This document shows positions 36,271-45,143 of a DNA stretch of 64,000 bases, in pieces. Position numbers and translations under genes: made by a program. Numbering within the stretch: position 1 is the first letter of the stretch; each line of letters starts with the position of its first letter. This stretch comes from an uncultured Tenacibaculum sp. (lineage in GTDB: Bacteria > Bacteroidota > Bacteroidia > Flavobacteriales > Flavobacteriaceae). The stretch is taken from the NCBI RefSeq assembly GCF_947494125.1, contig NZ_CANLTU010000002.1, positions 186,001 through 250,000 on the forward strand, given 5' to 3'. Under the pieces are notes generated by a model. The model saw nothing but the letters and a program-made list of their open reading frames with translations. It had not been told where the DNA came from and ran no database searches.

Positions 36271-38163
36271 ATGATGAAATACATTAAGAGTAAGAAGATT
36301 AACGTTAAAGATGATACTTTAGCGGGTATTACAGTTTCTTTAGCTATGATACCAGAAGTGGTAGCTTTTGCTTTCGTAGCACAAATTAGCCCAATAGTAG
36401 CATTATTTGGAGCTTTTGTAGTAGGAATAATCTCAGCAATTTTTGGAGGTAGACCAGGGCTTATTTCAGGTGCAGCTGGTGCTGTAGCTGTTATTTTTGT
36501 TCATATGATTCAAGAAGGACATGCGAAAGGACTTTTATTTGACAATCCTGTAGAAAATATGGGGTACTTTTATTTGTTAGCTGCTGTTGTTTTAATGGGG
36601 ATTATACAAGTACTAGCAGGAGTTTTAAAGTTAGGTAAATTTGTAAGATTAATACCGCATCCTGTAATGATGGGATTTGTAAACGGATTAGCTATAGTTA
36701 TTTTTATGGCTCAATTGGGAATGTTTACAGAAAATTCAAAAGATTTTTATGGACAGAACAAGCGTAAAACTATTGAGAAAGAGTTAGTTTATAACGTAAG
36801 TAATAATGAAGTAAAAGATGTATTATCAGGAACTGTTTTATATTCAATAAAAGAAAAGTCAGTTGTAAATAATCAAACAAATAAAGAAGTATTTGTAATT
36901 TCTGAAGGTCAGGTTTTTGATCCAATAACGAAAAAAGTTGTTTTTAATATAAAAGATAATGGTTTTTACTCTGTAAAAGATAGTGGGGTAGTAAAATCTA
37001 CAATGCAAGGAGAAAAGCTTTATATTATGATAGGCTTGGTTTTATTAACAATGCTTATTGTATGGGGTTTACCAAAATTAACTACAAAAATACCTGCAGC
37101 ATTAACTGCTATTTTAATAGTTACCTTAATTTCAATTTTTAGTGGTTTAAGCTCAATTAATGTTGGAGATTTCATTAGAGATGGAGGAGGAGCTGGTTTA
37201 AATGGGATTGATGAAATTTCTAAAAAACTTAATTTACTTGAACTTTGGAGCAACCTACCTTTTAATTTAGATACCTTAAAGTTTATAGCACCTTATGCTT
37301 TCTTAGCTGCTTCTGTTGGTTTAATAGAAACGTTAATGACGATGAATTTGGTTGATGAATTAACTGATACTAGAGGGAATGGAAATAAAGAGTGTGTGGC
37401 ACAAGGAGCAGGAAATATGGTAAGCGGTTTATTTGGTGGTACTGGTGGTTGTGGTATGATTGGACAGACTGTAATCAATATTAATGCAGGTGGTAGAGGA
37501 AGATTATCGGGAGTAATGATGTCGTTAACCTTATTAACTTTTATTCTTTTTGCTGATAAATACATAGAGCAAGTTCCTATTGCAGCTTTAGTAGGTGTTA
37601 TGTTTATGATGGTTATTGAAACTTTTGCATGGTCTAGTTTTAGAATTATGAATAAAATTCCGAAGTCAGATGTATTTGTTTTAATTATAGTATCAGCAGT
37701 AACAGTAATTTTTGATTTAGCAATTGCAGTATTTGTTGGTGTTATCATCTCAGCATTATCTTTTGCTTGGTCAAGTGCTAAGAAAATTAGAGCAAGAAAA
37801 CGATTAAAAGAAGATGGAACCAAGGTATATGAAATTTGGGGTCCATTATTCTTTGGAAGTATTACAGATTTTAACGCAAAATTTGATATTAAAAATGATC
37901 CAGAAAATGTAGAAATTGATTTTGTTGAATCAAGAGTTGCAGATCATTCTGCAATTGAAGCTATTTTTGGGTTGGTAGAAAAATATGAAGCAGCTGGTAA
38001 AAAAGTTACATTAAAACATTTAAGTGAAGATTGTAAAGTATTACTATATAAGGCAAGTCCTATTTTTACAGGAGTAATTGAAGAAGCGGTAGATGATCCT
38101 CGTTATCATTTAGCTGCAAATCCTGAAGATTTTCCTAAACCTTTATCAGAATATAAATTTTAA
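36271..38163 (+). CDS. SulP family inorganic anion transporter
   Basis: The 630-residue protein has a SulP transporter core: DTLAGITVSLAMIPEVVAFA at the start, FGGRPGLISGAAGA near residue 60, and the NMVSGLFGGTGGCGMIGQT stretch. A C-terminal STAS domain follows (about 520-610). It probably carries bicarbonate, sulfate or another anion with sodium or protons. Residues 171-238 form an extra hydrophilic insert of four 17-residue repeats between membrane segments, absent from typical SulP proteins as far as I recall. Two ATG codons stand in tandem at the start. Confidence 0.9.
   Translation: MMKYIKSKKINVKDDTLAGITVSLAMIPEVVAFAFVAQISPIVALFGAFVVGIISAIFGGRPGLISGAAGAVAVIFVHMIQEGHAKGLLFDNPVENMGYFYLLAAVVLMGIIQVLAGVLKLGKFVRLIPHPVMMGFVNGLAIVIFMAQLGMFTENSKDFYGQNKRKTIEKELVYNVSNNEVKDVLSGTVLYSIKEKSVVNNQTNKEVFVISEGQVFDPITKKVVFNIKDNGFYSVKDSGVVKSTMQGEKLYIMIGLVLLTMLIVWGLPKLTTKIPAALTAILIVTLISIFSGLSSINVGDFIRDGGGAGLNGIDEISKKLNLLELWSNLPFNLDTLKFIAPYAFLAASVGLIETLMTMNLVDELTDTRGNGNKECVAQGAGNMVSGLFGGTGGCGMIGQTVININAGGRGRLSGVMMSLTLLTFILFADKYIEQVPIAALVGVMFMMVIETFAWSSFRIMNKIPKSDVFVLIIVSAVTVIFDLAIAVFVGVIISALSFAWSSAKKIRARKRLKEDGTKVYEIWGPLFFGSITDFNAKFDIKNDPENVEIDFVESRVADHSAIEAIFGLVEKYEAAGKKVTLKHLSEDCKVLLYKASPIFTGVIEEAVDDPRYHLAANPEDFPKPLSEYKF
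36781..36984 (+). repeat. Four 17-residue repeats inside the SulP protein
   Basis: Residues 171-187, 188-204, 205-221 and 222-238 align without gaps. The common pattern is a hydrophobic pair, Tyr or Phe, any residue, Ile or Val, Lys or Ser, then a turn and Val or Phe. The repeats are diverged at the DNA level, so they are old. They look like beta-hairpin units exposed outside the membrane. Confidence 0.7.
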
Positions 38164-38166
38164 ATA

Positions 38167-38193
38167 AAAAATCCCGCAATTTGCGGGATTTTT
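38167..38193. terminator. Bidirectional terminator
   Basis: An 11-bp stem (38,167-38,177 with 38,183-38,193) with a GC-rich core and A/T tails lies between the convergent SulP gene and oxyR. Confidence 0.9.
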
Positions 38194-38199
38194 TATTGT

Positions 38200-39141
38200 T
38201 TAATTTTTGTTTAAAGGACTAATTATTTCTACATCACTAAAAGCTATTGCTCCTCTAATTACACCATCAATTGTGCTCTTTAACGCTTCAATTAATTGCA
38301 TTTTTAATTGAGACTTGTGGTAAATTAAACTGACTTCTCTTGCAGGAGGTGGCGTTTCAAACTCTCTTAAATGCTCTCTATCTTTTTCGTTTAAATCTAA
38401 AGTGTTTAAGTATGGTAATAAAGTCATACCTAAGCCATCTTTTGATAGTTTTATTAAAGTATCAAAGCTTCCACTTTCTAATTGAAAATGATTTGTAGAG
38501 CTTCTTTTAGTTGTTCTACATAAATTAATAACACTGTCTTTAAAACAATGCCCGTCCTCTAACAATAGTATATCATCAACTTCTAAATCGTCAACTTCTA
38601 TTTTCTTTTTTTCAAATAAACGATGTTCGCTAGGTATTAAACCAACAAAAGGTTCGTAATATAAAACACGTTCTTTTATGGCTTCATTTTCTAATGGAGT
38701 AGCAGCCAAGGCAGCATCGATATGACCGTCCATTAGTTTCCTAACAATTTCTTCTGTAGTTAATTCTTCTATTATTAATTGAACCTTAGGATAACTTCTA
38801 CTAAATGTTTTTAAAAACATTGGTAATAAGGTAGGCATAATAGTAGGAATTATTCCAAGTTTAAATTCACCTCCAACATAACCTTTTTGTTGATGTACAA
38901 TGTCAAGGATACGATTACTTTCATCAACAATAACTTTAGCTTGTTCAACTATTTTTTTACCTACTTCGGTTAATTCAATTGGTTTTTTAGAGCGGTTAAA
39001 TATTTTAGCGTCTAATTCATCTTCCAATTTTTGAATTTGCATACTTAAAGTGGGTTGTGTAACAAAACAATGCTCTGCTGCTATGGTAAAGTTTTTGTAT
39101 TCAGCAACAGCAAGGGTATATTTAAGTTGTGTAATTGTCAT
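38200..39141 (-). CDS. oxyR: Hydrogen-peroxide-inducible regulator OxyR
   Basis: The 313-residue LysR-type regulator has an N-terminal winged helix (FTIAAEHCFVTQPTLSMQI) and a C-terminal sensor domain. The redox pair Cys199 and Cys208 in DGHCFKDSVINLC has the same numbering and spacing as in Escherichia coli OxyR, which is strong evidence for peroxide sensing. It is divergent from dps across 109 bases that hold an inverted repeat. It most likely regulates dps and itself. Confidence 0.92.
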   Translation of the reverse strand: MTITQLKYTLAVAEYKNFTIAAEHCFVTQPTLSMQIQKLEDELDAKIFNRSKKPIELTEVGKKIVEQAKVIVDESNRILDIVHQQKGYVGGEFKLGIIPTIMPTLLPMFLKTFSRSYPKVQLIIEELTTEEIVRKLMDGHIDAALAATPLENEAIKERVLYYEPFVGLIPSEHRLFEKKKIEVDDLEVDDILLLEDGHCFKDSVINLCRTTKRSSTNHFQLESGSFDTLIKLSKDGLGMTLLPYLNTLDLNEKDREHLREFETPPPAREVSLIYHKSQLKMQLIEALKSTIDGVIRGAIAFSDVEIISPLNKN

Positions 39142-39167
39142 GTATAAAAATTTTTGATAAAGATATT

Positions 39168-39194
39168 AAAACTATCAATAGATCTTATAGTTTT
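39168..39194. promoter_or_regulatory. Inverted repeat between oxyR and dps, candidate operator
   Basis: AAAACTAT (39,168-39,175) and ATAGTTTT (39,187-39,194) form a perfect 8-bp inverted repeat with an 11-base spacer. The right arm abuts the place expected for the dps -33 element. The CTAT and ATAG half-sites resemble OxyR half-sites, but the spacing differs from the Escherichia coli consensus. Confidence 0.5.
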
Positions 39195-39211
39195 TTAAAT
39201 AAAAGTTGCGG

Positions 39212-39219
39212 TAATTTTG
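39212..39219 (+). promoter_or_regulatory. -7 box of dps
   Basis: TAATTTTG matches TAnnTTTG, 31 bases before the dps ATG. The -33 element is T-rich only, as expected for a promoter that depends on an activator. Confidence 0.5.
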
Positions 39220-39250
39220 ATGTAGAAAATTAAGAAAAACAAAATATAAT

Positions 39251-39721
39251 ATGAACACAACAGTTTTAGGTTTAGATAAGAATAAAACAGAAGAATTAGT
39301 TAAGGAATTAAATACTTTACTAGCAAATTTTCAAGTGTATTATCAAAATGTAAGAGGCCTACATTGGAATATTAAAGGGAAAAATTTTTTCGAATTGCAT
39401 GTTAAATTTGAGGAGTTTTACACAGATGCACAAGAGAAAGTTGATTTAATTGCTGAAAGAATATTAACATTACAAGGAACTCCTTTGCATACTTTTAATG
39501 ATTATTCAGCGTTATCAAAAGTACAAGTAGGTAAAAACATATCAAATGATGAAGAAGCTGTAAATTTAGTTGTAAACTCATTGTCAGAATTACTAAAAAT
39601 AGAGCGATCAATATTAGAATTAGCAGACGAAGCAGATGATGAAGGTACAAATTCTATGATGAGTGATTTTATTTCAGAGCAAGAAAAAACATTATGGATG
39701 ATGAATGCTTGGTTAGGATAA
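39251..39721 (+). CDS. dps: DNA protection during starvation protein Dps
   Basis: The 156-residue ferritin-like protein has the Dps ferroxidase ligands His38, His50, Asp65 and Glu69, with the same spacing as in Listeria Dps. It forms a dodecamer that oxidises ferrous iron with peroxide and stores it, protecting DNA. No lysine-rich DNA-binding tail is visible at the N-terminus. Its divergence from oxyR, with a shared inverted repeat, suggests peroxide induction. Confidence 0.95.
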   Translation: MNTTVLGLDKNKTEELVKELNTLLANFQVYYQNVRGLHWNIKGKNFFELHVKFEEFYTDAQEKVDLIAERILTLQGTPLHTFNDYSALSKVQVGKNISNDEEAVNLVVNSLSELLKIERSILELADEADDEGTNSMMSDFISEQEKTLWMMNAWLG

Positions 39722-39752
39722 AGGAGTTTAGTCATAAATAAAAAGGAGAGAA

Positions 39753-39780
39753 AAAAAGCAACGTATTTACGTTGCTTTTT
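39753..39780 (+). terminator. Intrinsic terminator of dps
   Basis: A 12-bp stem (39,753-39,764 with 39,769-39,780) with a 4-base loop lies 31 bases after the dps stop. Confidence 0.85.
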
Positions 39781-39850
39781 GTTTATACTAAAAATTGTAA
39801 CTATTTTTTTTAACTTTCGTCCTATGAGTATAATTAAAAACAACCAACCG

Positions 39851-41497
39851 ATGAAAAAAATAATTAAACTTAAAGTTTTTACTCTTTTATTTTTGTTAGC
39901 CAATGTAATATCAGCACAAAGTTTAGAATCAAAAATAGATGCAATTTTAAATAAACAATTTAAAAGTAATGAAACTGGTGTTTCAGCTTTGGTAGCAAAA
40001 AAAGGAAAAGTTGTCTATCGTAAAGCATTTGGAAAAGCTAATTTAGAATTGGATGTTAATATGACTTCAGAAAATGTTTTTGAAGTGGGATCTATAACTA
40101 AACAATTTACATCTGTTGGAATTTTAATGTTATTGGAAGAAGGCAAAATAAGTTTAGAAGATGACATCACTAAGTTCATTCCAGATTATCCAACACATGG
40201 AAAGAAAATAACTATTCATCATTTATTAACACATACTTCAGGGATTAAAAGTTATACTTCAATGAAAGGTTTTGGAAAAGTCATGACTCTTGATAAATCT
40301 CCTTTAGAGTTTATTGATTTCTTTAAAAATGAACCTATGGATTTTAATCCAGGTGAAAAATATAAATATAACAATTCTGGATATTTTCTATTAGGGTATG
40401 TTATTGAAAAAGTAAGTGGAATGTCGTATTCGAAATTCATAAAAGAACGAATTTTTGATAAAATAGGTATGAAAAATTCTTATTACGGAAATCATTCAGA
40501 AATAATAAAAAACAGGGCTTCTGGTTATAGTAAACGAGGAGGGGAATTTTCTAATGCACAATATATTAGTTTAACCTTACCCTATGCTGCTGGCTCAATA
40601 ATGTCTAACGTAGATGATATGTTAAAATGGCAAACAGCAGTAACAACGGATGTATTTGTAAAAGAAGCTACAATTGATAAAGCTTTTAAAAATTATACGT
40701 TGAATAATGGAGAAAAAATAAATTATGGATATGGTTGGAGTATTAATGAAATAAATAATGTTCCTACTATTGAACATGGAGGATCAATTCCAGGATATAA
40801 ATCAATGGGAGTCTTTATTCCAAGTAAGGATGTATATGTAATTGTATTTTCAAATTGTGGATGTAAATCACCAACAAATACAGCTTTAGAGATAGCGGCT
40901 TTAGCAATGGGAAAACCAAAGTTTGAAAAAAGTAATACAATTAAATTATCAATAGAAGAATTAAAAAAATGGGTTGGAACATATGAGTTTGATAATGGTG
41001 CTGTAAGGTATATTACTTTAAAAGGAAATCAATTATACAGCAAAAGAGAAGGGAGTCAGCAAGAGTTTAAAATTCACCCAACCTCATCAACTAATTTTTC
41101 GTTTGAAGATGGCTTTATTTCGTATGAATTTTCAAATAAAGGAGGTGAAAAAGAAGCATTTTTTAAGAATAGGATTAATAAAGTAAAAGGAAACTGGGTA
41201 AATAAGAAAGCGCCAAAAGAGAAAAAAGAAATTAAAGTTGCTGCAGAAATTTTAAAGAAATATGAAGGAGCTTATGAGTTACAACCAAATTTTATAATTA
41301 CTGTAAGAACAAGAGATGGTAAAATATATGCACAAGCAACAGGGCAGCCAGAATTTGAGTTATATGCAGAATCAGACACTAAATTCTTTTTAAAAGTGGT
41401 GAAAGCAAGTGTAGAATTTCATAAAGACGCTAAAGGAATAGTTAATGCACTAACTTTAAATCAAGGAGGAAGAGCCATGAAAGCACCTAAGAAATAA
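39851..41497 (+). CDS. Serine hydrolase (class C beta-lactamase family), exported
   Basis: The protein has a signal peptide (MKKIIKLKVFTLLFLLANV, cut after SAQ). Its class C-type active site is SITK with the nucleophile serine, the tyrosine motif YNNSG and HGGSIPG near the end of the catalytic domain. Two further C-terminal beta domains follow. It should be a periplasmic or surface esterase, D-aminopeptidase or penicillin-binding relative. An in-frame TTG at 39,779 lies inside the dps terminator, and an ATG at 39,824 gives an unlikely signal peptide, so the ATG at 39,851 is chosen. Confidence 0.85.
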   Translation: MKKIIKLKVFTLLFLLANVISAQSLESKIDAILNKQFKSNETGVSALVAKKGKVVYRKAFGKANLELDVNMTSENVFEVGSITKQFTSVGILMLLEEGKISLEDDITKFIPDYPTHGKKITIHHLLTHTSGIKSYTSMKGFGKVMTLDKSPLEFIDFFKNEPMDFNPGEKYKYNNSGYFLLGYVIEKVSGMSYSKFIKERIFDKIGMKNSYYGNHSEIIKNRASGYSKRGGEFSNAQYISLTLPYAAGSIMSNVDDMLKWQTAVTTDVFVKEATIDKAFKNYTLNNGEKINYGYGWSINEINNVPTIEHGGSIPGYKSMGVFIPSKDVYVIVFSNCGCKSPTNTALEIAALAMGKPKFEKSNTIKLSIEELKKWVGTYEFDNGAVRYITLKGNQLYSKREGSQQEFKIHPTSSTNFSFEDGFISYEFSNKGGEKEAFFKNRINKVKGNWVNKKAPKEKKEIKVAAEILKKYEGAYELQPNFIITVRTRDGKIYAQATGQPEFELYAESDTKFFLKVVKASVEFHKDAKGIVNALTLNQGGRAMKAPKK

Positions 41498-41512
41498 TTA
41501 AAGGAAGAACAC

Positions 41513-41565
41513 AATTAAAATATAAAGACTAACAAAGGCAATCAATAAAACGGTTGCCTTTTTTA
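41513..41565 (-). pseudogene. Remnant of the 3' end of a TSUP transporter gene
   Basis: These 53 bases match 45,165-45,217, the 3' part of the TSUP gene, at 47 of 53 positions in the same orientation. Read on the minus strand they give KKATVLLIAFVS against KKATALLIAFVS in the intact gene. Two of the differences are synonymous, which suggests divergence from coding sequence. The rest of the gene is absent. The remnant supplies the hairpin that ends the serine hydrolase transcript. Confidence 0.75.
41534..41564 (+). terminator. Terminator of the serine hydrolase gene
   Basis: AAAGGCAA (41,534-41,541) pairs with TTGCCTTT (41,554-41,561), followed by T residues. The hairpin lies wholly inside the TSUP gene remnant; one of the changed bases (C for T) completes the stem. 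Confidence 0.7.
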
Positions 41566-41567
41566 CT

Positions 41568-42605
41568 TTATGAATACAATCTTTCTTTTATTTGATAGTA
41601 TTGATTAAAAATTTTAATTATCGTTTCTTGATACTTATTAAAAGAGGTTAAATTGTTTTTAGTAATAAAATCATTAATACTATTACTTGCTTTTATAGCG
41701 CAATATATAGCATTAGAAATACCATGTGATGAAATAGGGTCAAAAGCCATAGCGGCATCACCAACAGATAACCAATTTTTACCTACAATTTTTTGTGGAA
41801 TTGAAGAGTTAGCTAATCTTCCAATAACTTTAAAATCTCCAGGAGGCAAATGTTTTTTTAATACTTGTGTATTGATTAATATTTCATCCCAATTTGAAAA
41901 AACTTTTAATTTTTTATGGAAAGCATCATTTTTTGATGAATAAAGCGTCATGATTCTTGTTGTTTCATTTAAATCAGATATGGTTCCCCATCCATTTTCA
42001 AAAGTTTCAGTAAAAAAACCATATTTAAGAGATGTTTTCGTTTTTGGTAAATAACCTATAAAAGCTATGTTATTGTCATGTGATATTATTGGTGTATTTA
42101 AAGAGTTTAAAACAGCTCGATTACGTCCAGTAGCGTCAATAATTAGAGAGCTTTCAATAACATATTTGGTGTTATTAGACTTAATAATAGTTGTTACTTC
42201 TGATGTTTTTGATGTTATATTTTTTAACTGGTTGTAGTTTATTATTCTTGACGCTACTTTTTTTTCTAATTCAAATATCACTTTCCTTTTGTTTAGCTTT
42301 AATCCATATTTAAATGGATTATGAGAAAAGAAATCTTCATTTTTAAAAATACCATTCCATATTGATTGGTACCCATAGGTTTTGGTAGCGCATTTCTCAA
42401 ATAGAGTAAGCATGTCAATGTCTTTTAAAAGACTAAGTGTTGAAGGTGGTATTGTTTCAGCAAGTATTGTAGCAGATGCAGTTACTTCTTTATTTAGTAG
42501 TATGCACTCAATTCCTTTTTTTTCTAATAAATAGGATAAAAGGAGTCCTGAGACTCCTTTACCAACAATCAGTATTTTTGTTTTTAAATGTGTCTCAGGA
42601 TTCAT
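41568..42605 (-). CDS. LodB-like FAD-dependent oxidoreductase
   Basis: The 345-residue flavoprotein has a Rossmann motif GKGVSG (about 13-18) and the second FAD motif SVGDAAMAFDPISSHGISNA, the pattern of tryptophan-halogenase and LodB-type proteins. LodB is needed to build the cysteine tryptophylquinone cofactor of LodA, the gene for which ends two bases upstream. The gene pair and order support this role. The sequence ends directly against the TSUP remnant. Confidence 0.8.
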   Translation of the reverse strand: MNPETHLKTKILIVGKGVSGLLLSYLLEKKGIECILLNKEVTASATILAETIPPSTLSLLKDIDMLTLFEKCATKTYGYQSIWNGIFKNEDFFSHNPFKYGLKLNKRKVIFELEKKVASRIINYNQLKNITSKTSEVTTIIKSNNTKYVIESSLIIDATGRNRAVLNSLNTPIISHDNNIAFIGYLPKTKTSLKYGFFTETFENGWGTISDLNETTRIMTLYSSKNDAFHKKLKVFSNWDEILINTQVLKKHLPPGDFKVIGRLANSSIPQKIVGKNWLSVGDAAMAFDPISSHGISNAIYCAIKASNSINDFITKNNLTSFNKYQETIIKIFNQYYQIKERLYS

Positions 42606-42607
42606 AA

Positions 42608-45031
42608 TTATTTAATAATTAGGTACATATTTGTAGCAGATTCATATCCACCACACTTATCCATATAACTAATTTCTATGGTAACAAAGTTATTGCTGTA
42701 TGGTTTTAAATTATTTGTAATATCCATAGGAGGAAGCGGTGTTATTTTACCACTACAACCATTACTAAAATCTTCATTTAACACAATGTTTCCATTAATT
42801 TTAAGCTCTAAAACGTCATCGACAGAAACCTCTCCTGTACCATCTTTAGTTGAGGATAAGAACATTTTTTTATCAGAAGGAAGCCAAACCATTTCTCTCA
42901 CATTTGAATAAAAAATGCTAGGAGGGGTTAACTTTACAGGTCTAGGTTTTATTTCTTTACCTAAAAATATAACTAGTTTATCTTTAACATTTTTACTGTC
43001 AGAAGCTACATAAACTATTTCAGGAACTCCATTTACATTAGAATTACGACCAGCTACTACACCTACATCTTTCCATTTATAAACCATATTAATTAAACCA
43101 TTTAAGTAGCCTCCTTCAGCATGATAACCAACATAACCTGTATCACTTGTCATTAACCAAGGGACTCTATTTGCATAAATATATTGTTTAGTTTCATTGC
43201 CTAAAGTAGTGTCTTGCATTTTAACTAAACTCTCTTCAGTTAATACATCAACAGGTAAGTTTGCAGCCCACCAAGCAGGTATAGGATATTGACTATCAAG
43301 AAAAACTTTTTGACAACTACCAGCATCTGATTGCCATGGAATTCCCATCCATTTAGTTAAATCTCCAGGAGTTGTTTTCCATAACCAGTTTTCTTTATTT
43401 GAAGGATTTAAAGAAGCTTTTACATCATCTGAATTCATTTGAAAACCAAAATCGTTATAAAATATATCAGATTGTTCGCTTTTTGTAGCAGAAGCAATAC
43501 GTATTTCACGTAATCCAAAAAAAGAAGCTCCTTCAGTAACATTTTTAAAGGTTAAATTATTTGCTGAATACATTTGTTCATGACGCATTGGCCAGGTAAG
43601 TTCTACTCCCGGGTGGAAACCACCACCATATAAAGTTTCTAAAACTGCACGTGTCATTAATAGAGCACTTTTTGTTTCATCTTTTGAAGCTTGTGTGTAT
43701 ATATTTTGATAATAAAGACCAATTTCATCCATATTTGTGAATTCAATATCTAAACTTTCAAAATTTCCATCTCTCCAACTTTCAAGTTGTTGGTATAAAA
43801 TAGGAGGTATAGCAAACCATTGTGCTGGGCTTCCTGGATAGTTAATCCCATCACCAGGATAAAAAGGATATTTTAATTCTTCTGTTCCACTACCAATATT
43901 TGTAATGTCTGTTGTGCTTTTACTAGGTATAGCAGGTTCGTTATTGTAAGTATAAGCTGGGTTTCTAAATAAACTGAATATTTTTTCTCTTAGCGGTTGT
44001 GCTTCATCAGAGTTATTATATAAATATTCAAATTCCTGAGTAGTTAATTGATCTATAACTTCTCTAAACGACGGAGCTAAGAAATCACTTGCATTTACCC
44101 ATTGCATTCTATATAATCTATATAAAATAGGAAAAACTAAGCTAAAATCTGTAGCGTATGTGTCATTAGAAGCACCACAAATAAGATCATACATTGTAGC
44201 TAATGGTTGTATTTGAGGCGCATAATCAGGTGGAGCGGTAGCTATCCAAGCGGCAGATTTAGGATCATTAATTTCATAGGTTTCTCCTTCTATTGTTATT
44301 TTAGCAGTAACTCTTCCGTCGCAAATATCATCGTACCAATTAGAATTATCAGCAAAATCAGTATTTAAATCTGAAGGATTTAAAGCAGCAGAAACTCCAT
44401 CACCTGGATAAAAAATTAAAGTACCATTGTCATGCTCAACAGTTCCTAAATTTACACTTTTACTTTCCATGTGCATTGCTTTAGCAATTTTACTTTTTCC
44501 TTGAGGTTGTAATGGAAAAGGAAATTGACCTCCAATTTTTTGCTTCTGATTACTAGAAGAAACACTTACAGGTGCTGGACTATTGACTAACTCTTTTCTA
44601 TAATTTTGATCATTCGAGTTAATTGATTTTTCGTTTAATACGTTAGGATTTCTACGAGAAGTGCTAATTCCTGGAGCAATTTTATCTGTATAAAATGCAG
44701 AGCTTAAGTTTTCATTATCAGTATTTACAGAAAGGTCTAAACTATTATTAAAATCATACCAAAATGGTTTTTTATTAGCTACTTCTACAGTCCATTCAAC
44801 TTGACTAATGTTAGGATCTATTTTACGAATAGGATTACCTTGATCGTCGCATTCATAAATATAAAAGCGTTGTGCTTGTTTTTTTAAGGCACCATCTGCA
44901 GTATGATATTCTTTATCTGTTTCATATAAATTAGCCCAAGGTACTTCTGGACTAAAAACAACATCTTCTTTTGTGGCAGGACCGTTACCCATTCGAGCAA
45001 TCCCTATTGACGGATAGATTTTAAAATTCAT
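42608..45031 (-). CDS. LodA/GoxA family quinoprotein oxidase
   Basis: The 807-residue protein begins with IYPSIGIARMGNG, typical of LodA-family oxidases that use a protein-derived cysteine tryptophylquinone. The motif WQSDAGSC (566-573) supplies the conserved Asp569 and the cofactor Cys573, corresponding to Asp512 and Cys516 of LodA. The cofactor tryptophan is probably one of Trp587, Trp588 or Trp625. Family members oxidise lysine or glycine and release peroxide and ammonia; the substrate here is unknown. No signal peptide is visible. The partner gene lodB follows after 2 bases. Confidence 0.88.
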   Translation of the reverse strand: MNFKIYPSIGIARMGNGPATKEDVVFSPEVPWANLYETDKEYHTADGALKKQAQRFYIYECDDQGNPIRKIDPNISQVEWTVEVANKKPFWYDFNNSLDLSVNTDNENLSSAFYTDKIAPGISTSRRNPNVLNEKSINSNDQNYRKELVNSPAPVSVSSSNQKQKIGGQFPFPLQPQGKSKIAKAMHMESKSVNLGTVEHDNGTLIFYPGDGVSAALNPSDLNTDFADNSNWYDDICDGRVTAKITIEGETYEINDPKSAAWIATAPPDYAPQIQPLATMYDLICGASNDTYATDFSLVFPILYRLYRMQWVNASDFLAPSFREVIDQLTTQEFEYLYNNSDEAQPLREKIFSLFRNPAYTYNNEPAIPSKSTTDITNIGSGTEELKYPFYPGDGINYPGSPAQWFAIPPILYQQLESWRDGNFESLDIEFTNMDEIGLYYQNIYTQASKDETKSALLMTRAVLETLYGGGFHPGVELTWPMRHEQMYSANNLTFKNVTEGASFFGLREIRIASATKSEQSDIFYNDFGFQMNSDDVKASLNPSNKENWLWKTTPGDLTKWMGIPWQSDAGSCQKVFLDSQYPIPAWWAANLPVDVLTEESLVKMQDTTLGNETKQYIYANRVPWLMTSDTGYVGYHAEGGYLNGLINMVYKWKDVGVVAGRNSNVNGVPEIVYVASDSKNVKDKLVIFLGKEIKPRPVKLTPPSIFYSNVREMVWLPSDKKMFLSSTKDGTGEVSVDDVLELKINGNIVLNEDFSNGCSGKITPLPPMDITNNLKPYSNNFVTIEISYMDKCGGYESATNMYLIIK

Positions 45032-45058
45032 AATAGTTTAATTTATATAATTAGAAAA

Positions 45059-45078
45059 ATAGTTATACGTAAAACTAT
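45059..45078. promoter_or_regulatory. Inverted repeat upstream of the lodA-like gene
   Basis: ATAGTT (45,059-45,064) and AACTAT (45,073-45,078) form an inverted repeat with an 8-base spacer, starting 28 bases upstream of the lodA-like ATG. The same half-sites occur in reverse order between oxyR and dps. The significance is uncertain in such AT-rich sequence. Confidence 0.3.
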
Positions 45079-45143
45079 AAATAGAAAGGTGTGTAATTAA
45101 AAAAATATCCATAAGCGCATTCTTTTGAAGAATAAGAACAAGG

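Noticed and set aside
37293..37823. Open frame of 176 codons antisense to the SulP gene.
   Set aside because: It is antisense to well-conserved membrane segments and has proline/threonine-rich shadow composition with no start signals.
39168..39194. Calling the repeat a canonical OxyR site.
   Set aside because: The half-site spacing does not match the four-element consensus with 7-base gaps; it is kept only as a candidate.
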